Positions 11,657 through 22,900 of a stretch of 64,000 nucleotides of DNA are shown in pieces. The notes beneath the pieces were generated by a model. That model had not been told where the DNA came from and searched no databases. It saw only the letters and a program-made list of their open reading frames with translations. The DNA comes from Pseudovirgaria hyperparasitica (lineage: Eukaryota; Ascomycota; Dothideomycetes; Acrospermales; Acrospermaceae), in the NCBI RefSeq assembly GCF_010093815.1, contig NW_022985558.1, positions 845,459 to 909,458 of the forward strand, in the 5' to 3' direction. The stretch's first letter is position 1. Each line of letters starts with the position of its first letter. Position numbers and translations under genes: made by a program.

Positions 11657-11935
11657 GGTCGTAGAGTGCTTGAATGGAGAGGTCAGATAAATGTCGCGTG
11701 GCTGCTAGTGTTCCTGTTGTTGATATTGCGGAGAGCGGAGCGGAGGTACCAATGTGGGGTTACTCGTAGTAGACAGGTTTAGGCGACTTTTATTGTATCC
11801 CAAGCTCTGAATTGCACGCAAGGTCGCGAGCTTCTGGCCACAAACAAAGGCACGTACTTGGGTTCTAATATGGATATGACGAGCGCGAGTCTTTTAAAGC
11901 TGCCTCACCGTACTAAACATCAGTAGCGACCTTTC

Positions 11936-13391
11936 ATGATGCCTGAAGAACCCCCGAAACCGCGAAAACGCATCTTTATCAAGAAGTCAAGCCTGCAAAA
12001 TGCAGCAAAGAAGCACACCGATATACCAAAGAATCCCAGTCGCCACGATGGCACTTGTAGTGCTATCGCAGAAGAATCAATAAGCAAAGGTGAAGAGCAG
12101 GAAGCGCTCGCAAAGCTCGAGAATTTGGAGAGCGAACGCGTAGCGAAGAGAAAACAAGTGAGCGCTGAGCCTCAATCGCCGGCAGCAAACAAAAGAGCAA
12201 CTCCGTGCGTGTGACTCCCTGTACCCAGTATCAACAGAACACTGACACATTTCAGAAGTAGCATTGATAGCCCTAGTCGGAACACAAGGAGCAGCACTCG
12301 AGTGACACCGACACTATCTCCTGGGAAACATAAGCTCTCTACCCATCCGAAGTCACCTTCTCCACGATATAACGCTTTGTTGAATCAAGGGAGTCATTCC
12401 GCAAAACCTGCTCCCGAGATAGTGACCCTTGATGATTCTTCATCCTCCCACAACGACGATGATAATGACGATGGCGATGGCGACATGGATGTACATAACC
12501 ATAGGCCTTCAAAGACCCCAAGAGACACTTCGAACCTACAGGGAAGTAGAGCAATCTTGGCACAGGATCAACGGCAACGCGCAGACAGCTATTCGTGGAC
12601 GAATAGACTTGACGGCGACCACAGCGACGACAGTGATGCTGGTCCAGTGATCAAAGATGATGCCAAGAACATTTCTCAGGATAGCGCGAAGTACCCATCG
12701 CCAACAAGACCGTATGTGTTAGAGGAGCCGCAACCTCCTCTACCTGATCCAATAGTTGAGGTTCTGGTCGAGTGTCACATACCTAACTTTGAGCAGCGCG
12801 TGCCAGCGTTTGACGGCATACCTGTGAATTTCAAAATCCGATATTCCATGCCATTCAGAAAAGTGCGCGAAAAGTGGATTGCCATGTACAATGTCCCTCC
12901 AGAGATTGTTGACGATCTTATATTGTCTCATAATAATGTGAAGCTTTGGAATGCAACCACCGCGAGATCTCTTGGGGTCACGCTTGAGAACGTTGAAGAC
13001 TGGGGCAAAATTGCACTTGAAATGACCACGCAGGACCTTTTGCGGAAAGCCGAAGAAGATAGGCTCAGGCCGGATGTGCACGCTCCAGCTGCGCCCAAGG
13101 CCCGCCAACCATCGATCAATTTGACTCTACAAGGAAAGGGATATGAAGATGTCAAATTAAAGGTGTACAACGTAGGTCGAACGACTATGAAGTCTATGTG
13201 ACGACTGCTTACTCCATGCATAGGATACTCTAGTTGCTAAAATCATTGGGGCATGTCGAAGACGATGGCAAATTCCAGCCGACAAGGAAATCACAATCAT
13301 GCTTGATGGCGAGCCTCTCTCGCCTCAAGTCGTGGTTAAGGATACAGAGATTGAAGGTCCAGAGCAGCAATTGGACGTGTATATCAAGTAG
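11936..13391 (+). CDS. Rad60/Esc2/NIP45-type protein with C-terminal SUMO-like domain
   Basis: Predicted nuclear genome-stability factor that works with the SUMO pathway and Smc5/6. Exons 11936-12204, 12256-13171, 13224-13391; 450 aa. The N-terminal half is basic and disordered (KPRKRIFIKKSS, Ser/Pro and Asp-rich stretches including DDDNDDGDGD). A first SUMO-like fold is likely around residues 240-310 (VPVNFKIRYSMPFRKVREKWIA in the middle). The C-terminal SUMO-like domain begins INLTLQGKGYEDVKLKVYN, crosses the last intron and ends with ITIMLDGEPLSPQ and QQLDVYIK. Two tandem SLDs after a disordered tail are the Rad60/Esc2 plan. ATG 11936 is followed at once by a second ATG at 11939; either could start. 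Confidence 0.82.
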
Positions 13392-14799
13392 TTCGAGGGA
13401 CTCGAGAAGGTCTCGGTGTTTGCATGCGGGCGGCGCGTACCTTTGGGAGGGGTTTTGAGCTTCTAGTAAGTTGGGTCCAAGCTGATTGATTGATATCTTC
13501 ACGAGCGAGGCGTCCTGGTTTATCAAGGAGGTTGGCATCACTTGCACGTGTTGCCAGTTATGTTGTAACCGATGTAGATTTACATAAAGTGCTCTTTAAC
13601 TGTATGAGATAAGAGACTTTCAAGTTTGATCGAAAATCTAGATGTGCGTCAAAAAAAAGTCCTAACGCGTCCACAAAGAAGAACGGCAGGGTGGAGAAGA
13701 CGTAGGCTCTGCTAAAAACCCTTTAACTTGCTCTTCCACTGTTTGATCAATGATCAAGACTGCCATTCTGGTTGTTGAAGAGCCAGAACGCAGGTTTGCC
13801 GTGGTGATAACGATAGAGAAAAAAAATTGCTTCGAAATCCAACAAGATCTGATACATATTGTTCTGCCGGCGGAGGCAGGACGATTTTCCGGGCCGTGAC
13901 TAAGCAATACCCGATCTCCGAGGTCTACCTAGAAACCTGCTGCAGCTTCGTTTACAATTCTTCTCTCTACACACACTTTTGACTCATATAAATCAACCGC
14001 CATTCACCAATCCTCGTAGTTTGAACGGTCAGATTGGGTCGCCATATTAATTTATACAAAAGGCACATTTAGACTTGCGAACTTTGCTCGCCATAGTTCT
14101 AGCATAGCCACCTGCGTGCCTTACAACCCGATGGGAAAGTCATCAAATAGTACTAAAATAAGCCTGTAGTTAGTATCAGGTGGACTTGATGTATGCATCT
14201 TCACTGTTGTGTGGTAGTTGAAGAGAACGCAAGCCGTTTAGGATCATATCAAGCTATAGATAATAATAGAGACGGCCCCTTTCCCATGCATCCCAGGCTG
14301 GATTGAAACGCACCTGTTTCGCGGGCCGTGTGGACTGTGGACAGGACAGGGGCATTTCCAGCGCGGATCCGGATGCACCGACCTCTCCTGTATGAGAACC
14401 ATCAGCTTTTGGCCGAAGGTATAATGATGCAGTCCTCTAGAATGCGCCAATAGCCGCACTCACGCTGTAAGCAACAGTAGCAACTTATGGGTTGGAGGTC
14501 TATCGGAACGCGCCCATTTATACCCTTGTAGTAAGCTTTTCCCTGGTCGCCAGCGCCAGCTCATGCGACCCGTCTACCTCAACAGAGGTCGCCGTCCTAC
14601 GTCTCACTACCTCCCCGCCATGCCGCATCTTCATTGACATTGTATCGGTTATCATCTTTGGAATTGCTACTGCTGTACACGTTCCTGGAAGTACCTACCC
14701 CTCCTTCCATAGCGCGCTCGATTTGGACCTACTCGCGCCTGCAGAAGCATTTCAAAGCCTCAGACTGTCTATTTCCCCGGACTACAACTTGGGTACACC
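13392..14799. other. Intergenic region
   Basis: 1.4 kb between two plus-strand genes. Short open frames exist but show no family resemblance or supporting splice signals. Contains the promoter of the ArfGAP gene. No repeat or RNA gene recognised. Confidence 0.5.
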
Positions 14800-17061
14800 A
14801 TGGTGGCTTCATTGACGAAGCGCCAGGCACAGCGTAATGAGCTCGCGCTTCAGAATTTGCTCAAAAATATACCAGGAAACAACGAGTGTGCAGACTGCCG
14901 AGCGCGAAACCCAGGTAAGCCTGTCCACAGGAGAACTATTTTACCACGCCCCCAATACGATGGTATCCGCTGACATTGAATCGATAGGATGGGCGAGCTG
15001 GAGTGTAAGTCCTCAAGTGCCCTCGATCCCCCCTCGCGAGCATAGACCATTCCTCTTCGACCTCAGCCTGTCTTTACAGACCCTTGCCTACCGTCGAACA
15101 CAACATCTGCTAACAAGTTTGGCTACAGCTTGGAATATTCCTCTGTTTACGGTGTGCTACTTTGCATCGCAAACTAGGGACGCATTTGTCGAAAGTCAAG
15201 TCAATTAGTATGGACCAATGGGGCAATGAACATGTTGAGGTTCGTTTTGGTGTTGCCAAGCAAAGAGTCGCAAATTCTAACAACCTGGTAGGCAATGAAA
15301 AAATATGGGAATGTAGAGTCGAACAAGAAGTATAATCCTCAGAACGTCAAACCTGACATACCGATTGACGTCGATGAAGTTAATGGGGCGATGGAACGCT
15401 TTATTCGACAAAAGTATGAGAAAAAGAGCCTCATGGACGCCTCTAGACCGGGAACAAGACAAAACACAGGCAGTACAAGCTCGGTCGAGGGCAAGCCGCC
15501 GCCATTGCCGCCAAAACCGACCAAGCGCTTCGGTTTGGGTCTTCGATCAACGTCATACCAGCAGTCAGTCTCACGGGCCGACAGCCACTCCGCAACAGGG
15601 ACGCCCCCTGAATCCAGACATGATCGAGATGCATCACCACCACGGGTCACTAAGGCGTCTAAAGTTTTCGGCTCTGATGTGGACAGATCTCAAGACCCAT
15701 ATGCAAACCAGATGCAGGCTTTGCGATCACGGGGTTTTGTTGACGAGACACGCAACGCCACGGTCCTCAGGAGTATGAACGGTAATCTAGAACGCTCCAT
15801 TGACGTTCTACAGAGGCTTTCCCCAAATCCACAGCCTCCAAATCCCCCGGTACCTGAGAAAGCAGGAAATACGAATGGTATATCGATTCAGCAGAATACA
15901 GACCCTTTCCAGGCCCTAGACAGCATACCTCAACAGCCCACAATTCAACAGCATGGCGGTCAAGTGCATGCACAGCAGCCAGTGCAACCTTCGAATCCAT
16001 TCCTTCACATGTCGTCCGCAACATCCCTAGAGCAAACCATGCAAAATATGCATATTGCACAGCCTCAGCAGCAGCAACCAGCACTTTTCCCACATAGTAC
16101 CGGTGGCTACAACCAGACAAATCAATATCAGTCTAATCCTTTCATGAACTCCTTCACACCGCCGCCCATAGTTCAAATGCCACCTCAGTACAATTCTTTC
16201 ATGGCGCAACAAGCCACTCCTGGGCATCAACAATCCGCGTCTCCGGTCTCTGCCCAATCGTCTGGAAACAATCCGTTCTTACGATCAAGCCAATCGCAAC
16301 CTTTTACGCCGCATCCATTCAGCGTTCCCAACAATCACGTTAATGCCCAGCATCAGCAACAAGCTCACAACCAAAATTGGACTCCTGCACAAAGCACATC
16401 GCCTTTCAATCCATACCAAGGCTATCAGCCTCCACAGACACAGTCACCAAATCCGTTTCTACAGCGTCAACAGCAAGATCAGCAGCAGCAGCAGCAGCAA
16501 CAACAGCAGCAACAGCAACAGCAACATCAGTACCAGCAACACCAGTACCAGCAACATCAGTACCAGCAAATCACGACGCCTTTTCAGCCATCTCAGGCAC
16601 AAGAACAGGCCATTCTTTCTCATTATCAGCCGCAGTTTCAAACCCAGCAGCCTCAACAGCCCCAACAGCCATATTTGCCACGGCATGACAAGGCCTCCAT
16701 TCTATCGCTCTACCGTCAACACCCATCCACTACCTCTCCACAGACCAGCTCACCAAGCACGCCTGGGGACATATCAAGTCCTAACGCCCAACGACGTGCT
16801 GCGACCATGCCTGTTTTGACGAGTGCAATTAATGGGGGTAGTGTGCCCTTTCCTGGGGCGGCAGTCCAACAGCAGCAACAACAGACTCCTGACCAAGTAC
16901 CGATCGCCGTACCCGCTCATAACCCTTTCATGGCAAACCATGGTCGGGGAGGTATGCCCAAGGCTGCCGATCCAAGCCGTGAGAGCGTGGATTTTCGGTC
17001 GCTTATGGCTGGCCGGCACAGCCCGGATGCTTTCACCGGTCTGAGCGCGACATACAGATGA
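14800..17061 (+). CDS. ArfGAP-UBA protein with poly-Q tail (Gts1/Ucp3-like)
   Basis: Predicted GTPase-activating protein for Arf GTPases in vesicle traffic. Exons 14800-14914, 14988-15004 (17 nt), 15129-15239, 15292-17061; 670 aa. The ArfGAP zinc finger is assembled across the exons: CADC, 16 residues (RARNPGWASWSLGIFL), CLRC, followed by LHRKLGTHLSKVKSISMDQW; the catalytic Arg is the one in LHRKLG. A UBA domain follows near residues 195-240 (MQALRSRGFVDETRNATVLRSMNGNLERSIDVL). The rest is Gln/Pro/Asn-rich with repeated NPF-type motifs (SNPFL, NNPFL, PNPFL), which in known endocytic proteins bind EH domains. This order (ArfGAP, UBA, poly-Q) matches yeast Gts1 and fission yeast Ucp3. All splice sites are canonical and the frame closes. 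Confidence 0.88.
16480..16569 (+). repeat. CAG/CAA tract plus 15-bp minisatellite in the ArfGAP gene
   Basis: 15 consecutive Gln codons (CAG/CAA mix, 16480-16524) are followed by three in-frame 15-bp units encoding HQYQQ (16525-16569), the middle unit differing by one base (CAC for CAT). Both parts keep frame, so copy-number change would alter only tail length. Confidence 0.9.
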
Positions 17062-17722
17062 GCGCGCGAAAATATAGACTCTCATAAATGTATATATCTG
17101 TGCATAAGAGCTGGAATGTGTGACATGGTTTGTATGTGTCTGGACTGTAATGGTTGTTGTTGCGATTGTAGACAGCGGGAAAAGGTTAATGTTATGGTCT
17201 TACGAAAAATTGGTCGATCTAATGTTCTGTAAATATGTACCTTTGTAACTCACAGAGCTTAGTTCCGAACAGATACCAGATGCGGTCGTACTTTCTGCCT
17301 ACTAGGCTAAGATACCATGGTTAAGGTCTAATTACCAAGAGAAGAACGTGTACGATAAAGGCTGGGCAGTGGTTGGGATTGAGGCTGGGCGTGTGCGAAA
17401 GACTATATATCGTGCCAGATTCCCTTATGGCTATTTATTTTGAGGTCCTTTTTAGATTCATTCGTCTTGTTCCCTGCTAACCGTCTCCAATCGTTTGCCT
17501 CATTACCTGTCTGTGTGAATCTCTGTATCTCCGGTATCCGCGCATGAGTTGACAACCATCGCACCAGCCCGATTAGGTCTACCAATGTTGGATGTGTTGA
17601 ATCTCCTACATTCACAACTTGTCCAAAAGGCCATGTGTCTCTTTCTTTTCGTATCATTCCAGAGTTGAACTCTATATCATACTGTTTCAATATTTCTAGA
17701 ACTGACCGATCCTAACTCCAGA
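17062..17722. other. Intergenic region
   Basis: 660 bp between tandem plus-strand genes: 3' UTR of the ArfGAP gene (AT-rich, TGTATATAT near 17090) and promoter of the NYN gene. Nothing else recognised. Confidence 0.5.
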
Positions 17723-18535
17723 ATGGCAAATAACGCCAACTTGGCCTTGCTTATTGACGGCGAAAACATATCGCCCAGAATTCTCACCGGTCTCATGGCT
17801 GCGGTCGTAGTCAATGGAGACGCGGTTGTAAGACGTATGTACGCAGATTGGACGGATCCTTCCTTCAGTAGCTATAAAGCACACCTCCGCGCTCACTCCA
17901 TTACCCCAGTCCAACAACACACCTATAAGACCACCAATAAAGCCACCCAAGGTGTCATGGTCACTGAAACAATGATTCTCCTGCGCCTCGGCCGCTTCGC
18001 AAGCTTCTGCATCGTCTCAGGCAACACTGACTACACTCTTCTCGCAGCCCACATCCGAAAACAGGGGGTCGCAGTGCATGGCTTCGGAGCACGCAAGACA
18101 AGTTGCGCTTTCATAGCAGCGTGCACAAATTTCACGTATTTCGATGCGCTTGACGTGGACATGGATAAGTCGCCGGAGCAGCAGCAGCAAGTACTTCCCC
18201 CTTCGACGGTCCGTCCCAGCTTCACACTGGCGTCGCAACAGACTCCTACGCAGGGTCCCGTCAGTGATGCATCCAAGACAGCTTTGACTCCAGTATTAGT
18301 CAAATCGCTCAGGCTTATCGTCGTGCAGATCGTCCCGGATTGGAACGAGCCCTATACCAGTGTGGCAGATGTGGCCAAGTATCTCTCGACCATTGCCCCT
18401 AATTTTGACGTGCGAACATATGGATTCGAGCATTTAGGCGAGCTGCTGGAGACATCGGGATTGGTGGATGTGAAGAAGATGTCCGTGGTTGGACAGGCTT
18501 CGGTCGCCCTTGTCCGGCTGAAAAAGAGAGTTTGA
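17723..18535 (+). CDS. NYN (PIN-like nuclease fold) protein with C-terminal OST-HTH/LOTUS domain
   Basis: Intronless, 270 aa. The NYN/DUF88 domain covers residues 5-142: LALLIDGENISPRI, RRMYADW, then FCIVSGNTDYTLLAAHIRKQG and VHGFGARKTSCAFIAACTNF, which follows bacterial NYN proteins closely. Residues 192-270 form an OST-HTH/LOTUS-like RNA-binding domain (PYTSVADVAKYL, YGFEHLGELLETSG). Known members cut or bind RNA using a cluster of aspartates. Here D12 and D42 are present, but the helix normally carrying two Asp reads NKATQGVMVTET (Q76, E82) and the usual SSDSDF is SGNTDY (N101, D103 kept). Catalysis is therefore doubtful, while RNA binding may remain. No intron and bacterial-like architecture make ancient transfer possible. 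Lies between the ArfGAP gene and convergent hsp30. Confidence 0.85.
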   Translation: MANNANLALLIDGENISPRILTGLMAAVVVNGDAVVRRMYADWTDPSFSSYKAHLRAHSITPVQQHTYKTTNKATQGVMVTETMILLRLGRFASFCIVSGNTDYTLLAAHIRKQGVAVHGFGARKTSCAFIAACTNFTYFDALDVDMDKSPEQQQQVLPPSTVRPSFTLASQQTPTQGPVSDASKTALTPVLVKSLRLIVVQIVPDWNEPYTSVADVAKYLSTIAPNFDVRTYGFEHLGELLETSGLVDVKKMSVVGQASVALVRLKKRV

Positions 18536-18959
18536 GTTGCAAGCGGAATCACCCAGTGTGCACTTCTCCTCTAGAATAGAGCAAGGGGGCGAGAAGAAAA
18601 GAGTTATTCAAGGTTGTAAAGTGAGTGGAGTGGAGTTTCGTATACTACCTACAAATGGATAATTGGCGGTATGGCGTTTATCATCGGACAAGGGGTACAC
18701 TGACTACTCTCTGGAAGCGGTTTTCATGCGTTTCATATCTATCAATCATTCATTTGTAGCAGAGAAATCAATTCATGTAATGTTTCAATTTATTGATCGT
18801 GACTATTATACATTCCCGTACTCCTCCTAATGCTCAGCAAACTCCTAGCGCTTGAAGTACAGATTCAGGACGAAAAATTCAGAGGTCGTCGGTCGTAACT
18901 TGACCATTGAAAGGAAGCAGAAGCCCGAGATGGTCATAATGGGGTTTAGAACCCTTCGT
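18536..18959. other. Convergent 3' region between NYN gene and hsp30
   Basis: 424 bp holding the two 3' UTRs; AT-rich, no gene recognised. Confidence 0.5.
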
Positions 18960-19577
18960 CTACTCGATGTTGATCTTCTTGGACATCGGTTTTCCTGCTT
19001 TGGGAACGACGACACTGAGGATACCATCCTTCAGACTGGCCTTGACAGCGTCCTGGTCAACTCTCGCAGGAAATGAGAAACTGCGGTGAAATTCGCCGAC
19101 GGAGCGTTCTGAGACCCAAAACTTGGGGGTGTCAGTTTTGGGTGTGACCTGGGTGTTGGTGTTGGTCCTGGTGATCTGGCCAGTGATTTCAGTTTTCGGC
19201 GTTGAGGACTGTTCTGTGGGGTCTTCTTCGACAGTCGGCTTATGGTATCCAGAGTCGTTTTCTTTGTTGGCGTCTCCAGATTGCTCGATCAGTCCAGCAG
19301 CATTTGGACGTGTACCTTCTTCACGAATAGATTCGGTGCGGCCGGAGATGGAGATAGTGTTGCTGTCGGCCCATTCGATGTTGATGTCCTTCTGGGCAAT
19401 GCCAGGAAGTTCTCCGTGGAGCTGATAAGCTTCCTTGGTCTCGGAAACATTGAACTTGGGTGTGAAGCTAGGCAAGGATGACTGCGTGCGTGCAGTCTGC
19501 ATTGCGCGGTCATACTCGTCGAAGATACGGAAGAGCGGAGAGAACTCCTGGGTGAAGCCGCGTGGGAAGAGAGACAT
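18960..19577 (-). CDS. hsp30: Small heat-shock protein Hsp30/Hsp20 family
   Basis: ATP-independent holdase chaperone induced by heat. 205 aa, no intron. The start at 19577 (MSLFPRGFTQEFSPLFRIFDEYDRA) matches fungal Hsp30; an upstream in-frame ATG at 19652 would add 25 residues that the family lacks. The alpha-crystallin domain starts at FTPKFNVSETKEAYQLHGELPGI and is interrupted by a charged, Thr/Glu/Pro-rich insert of about 60 residues (about 85-145), then resumes with SVGEFHRSFSFPARVDQDAVKASLKDGILSVVVPK. Such an insert is usual in fungal Hsp30. The gene ends KKINIE. A TATA box and a heat-shock element array lie upstream. Confidence 0.94.
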   Translation of the reverse strand: MSLFPRGFTQEFSPLFRIFDEYDRAMQTARTQSSLPSFTPKFNVSETKEAYQLHGELPGIAQKDINIEWADSNTISISGRTESIREEGTRPNAAGLIEQSGDANKENDSGYHKPTVEEDPTEQSSTPKTEITGQITRTNTNTQVTPKTDTPKFWVSERSVGEFHRSFSFPARVDQDAVKASLKDGILSVVVPKAGKPMSKKINIE

Positions 19578-19731
19578 TGCGCGAGATGGCTGGACTTTGT
19601 GGACTTTGGTTGCGAATGGTAGTTTGCGAATAGAGCAGCGAGCAGATTGCATTAAGTGTTTTGAGAGTAGAGTTGCTGTTGATTGTCTGTTTGATCTGAT
19701 GAAGGTCTGTCGAGACGCAGACCAACGCTGC

Positions 19732-19739
19732 CTTTATAG
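19732..19739 (-). promoter_or_regulatory. TATA box of hsp30
   Basis: CTATAAAG on the minus strand, 155 bp before the hsp30 start codon; a good TATA match at the expected distance for a stress gene. Confidence 0.6.
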
Positions 19740-19902
19740 TTCATGCAAATACATCTCGAGCATACTGGAAGCCGCTGGAACTTGGTGGCCTGATGACTCT
19801 GGACATTGCTAGAAGGCAGGCGATGCTTCTGGCTATCGTGAATTACTGCATTGGGCCGTTTGCGTAAGCATTGTAATTACGAACAATACATGGACGCGAT
19901 GC

Positions 19903-19946
19903 TTCAAGAATGTTGGAGAAGCTCGGAGAAGCTCGGAGAATGTTCG
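19903..19946 (-). promoter_or_regulatory. Heat-shock element array upstream of hsp30
   Basis: Repeated GAA/TTC blocks: TTCAAGAATGTTG at one end, two GGAGAAGCTC units, and GAATGTTC at the other end. The outer pieces fit the Hsf1 site nTTCnnGAAnnTTCn. About 330-370 bp before the hsp30 start. Confidence 0.65.
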
Positions 19947-19952
19947 GGTGTA

Positions 19953-22900
19953 GAGTCAAAGTGATTCAGTTACGGGGTAGCTGACTCAGCACTACAGGTC
20001 TGCCAGGTGCCCAGGTGGCAATTGGCAATTGTCGATTTTGCCTTTGATCTTTCGGCCATGTTGATAGAAGCGAAAGAATCCTTTCAAGGTATTCAACTGC
20101 TCACCATCACTTCGACATATAGATGATTTGGATTCCGGATAGTCAGATTGCGGGTCGTCTCGTGCCCTTGCAGTAAAGACCCAGGCTACGAAGAGCGCTC
20201 GTTAGTCTAAGCGACAAAGATTCGGTCGTTACTATGGATTGAGTGGTCAGGGAGCGTAACGTTCGGCATCTGACCTTTGCTGGATCCTGGGTCAACCCAA
20301 TGAGTGAAGCGAACGGCCCATTTGCAACATACGCCTCCTCATCCCTAAGCCGAGTGCTCCTTGCACCGTGCGACACGTTTAATGAGATACATTTCGGATT
20401 CCTGGGTCAGAGTAGATCTCCAGCTGGCGGTGCCCTTTTCGAAGCATGTATTCAATGGAGCCGAAGTCCTTCTTGTTCAAAGACAAATTTTTGCGGAATT
20501 CGATCCTAATAACCATCAGCAAAAGTCAACATTACCCCAGTCTCTGAGAAGTCAAGCCCTACCGTGCAAACTCACGGAAGTTTTCCCTGGTCGACTACCA
20601 GTGCCACGCTGTCAGTTACTGTACTCGTGACCAATGTTATAGTGACGCGTTAGTTACCTCTGGCTTTGCCCTTACTGCGCGCAAGCATTGTCGATAAAGT
20701 GATAATACATCCTTCTGCAGTCCAGAGAGCCTTGCCATATCTCTGTCTCTCTCTCTCTACGACGTCCCTGCTTGAAACGCTAATCTTCGATTTTACTTAT
20801 AAATACTGAAGACAAAGTGTACAGATGATGGCAAAGAAGCACACAGGGCAGCAACATTGAACAGTCTTGGACAGCTGCCGAGAATGGTCCGAGCGTTTGT
20901 GCCTTGCAGCCCTGGCGTCATGGATGGAAACCAAGCCTTGGACTTCGGCCCGAAGCGCAACTCATTCTCTCAACTGTCGCATCTATATTTGATGCCACGT
21001 TCGTCTCAATTGCTCTCGATCCTTATTATTCAGTAAGCATCTGACACGTTCACGCTGCACCAACGTTCAATTCGGAGCACGAACATGTCATCATGGACAC
21101 ACTCTGGTCCTACGCCGAGTCCCTGAAGCCAACAAGAAAAGTTATCATGGACGCACAAAGTCTAATCCAATACCACCCAGAAAAGTCGAATGCGTGTTCG
21201 CTCGACCTTGCGAACTCTACTTTCTCCTCTACGTAACTTTCTGGTACATATTTTCCTGGGTTCGGACGTGATGGAGACCGCTGGACCTAATTCAATGCAT
21301 CTCAACTGGAACGACTCTCGGACGCCAGGTTGACTTCTCGTCCGGTACGCCATCAGCCGGCGTGCGACCAGGCCAAAAGCCTGTTGACGCCCATCCATCT
21401 ATACGCAACGACAACAACACAGTTATGTCGACTCCGCAGGCACTATCAATTTGTGGCCTTTCCAGACTCTCCTTGGGCCATTCGTCAGACGGTACACCTA
21501 CTTTGAAAGTCTATGATACATCGCATACTGTGGTCGAATTATTCAACAATCAATCCGACTCTGAGATCAGTGTGATATGTTCAGTGGTTCTTCCAAACTG
21601 GCCATTAAATCTTTCACCAAGAAACAACAGTTGTATCTCCATCTAGAACTATACTGTGCCGTTTTGAGAGACGATTATATTGGTCCGACATGGCCATACG
21701 GCAAAGGATTGTAGCACCAGATCGGGCTTGTCGTCTTACGTGGTCATTTGGACGTTGACTGTTGAATCCGGATTATCGTCAACTCCCTCCAGACTAATGG
21801 GCTCAGGAGACCATTCGAAATACATCCGGGGTGATCGGCAGTTCATCATACAACGGCTATCGATACATCGTCGAGTGAGCGCATTGTGTCATAATATCCA
21901 GTGTGACGAGACTCTCCAGTGCCGATACAGGGCGCGGATAGTGACAGATGCTCGAGCATGGTCGGTCTATGCTCAAGAAATGGTTGAGAGGCCTACAGAC
22001 ATGCCACGGCAGCTAACATTTGACGACGACAGCCCATGATTTGAAAACACTATAATAACAAAACTATGCAATATCATGTTCATATGGAGTCACTATTAGC
22101 ACAGATACACATAGCACAGAACCATGTAGGACTAGTATCAGCACCCTTATCGCTTACGATCGGCGAGAGATCTGTCACCAGCGAGTATTACGCATATCTG
22201 TGATACATATGCTTTATCATGTCTTCTAGACGTGTAGTAGCTCAATACGGTCCAAAATCTGCAAGCCATCGCCAGACTTGAGAAGAAACGTTGCTACGTG
22301 GCTGAGAGTTGCCTACTTAGACTTTTCAAAAATTAGGCGCAAGAGGGCACTGCCCCGCATTGCATATATATGCCTGTACAGCAGGGGATGTCATGGCCTA
22401 CGTCTCTCTGACGCCACAACATATGGGGCAACGTGGGGAGTTGAGATGCGTTTTGTCTCCATGCTTCGCAGCCATATGGATCTCTATGGCGCATGGTCGA
22501 CCCATACCACATGCCGCTGCTTAATGCAAGCAGCCGTCGCATGGATAGTGTGTCGCATGACGCTGCGGTATCAGAACGGTAAACGTACAGGTCGTAGTAT
22601 GGCCATTGCAACTGATCACAGATCCCTAGGAAGCTAAAGACTGTATCTATGTTGGCTACTATTGAACTAGAGCAATCACGTTGTGGTCTCAAGACACTGC
22701 ATATTACGTCAAGGTAATTGTCTAGAACACCTAGCTGCTCTAACTTTAGCATGAATCTGACTTTCCATCAAACTGTGTGTCTTCACAAGACAAATACTTT
22801 TCGCTTCGTTTTACAACAAAACGGAACATTGAGCTCTGGAAATGGTAGGAAATACAAGAAGCTACGAAGAACCGATGTTATGGTAGAGGGGTCTACGATA

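Noticed and set aside
16459-16686. Minus-strand frame rich in leucine
   Set aside because: It is the antisense image of the CAG/CAA (Gln) tract of the ArfGAP gene.
19578-19652. 25-residue N-terminal extension of Hsp30
   Set aside because: Fungal Hsp30 proteins start at the equivalent of MSLFPRG; the upstream ATG lies in the probable leader.
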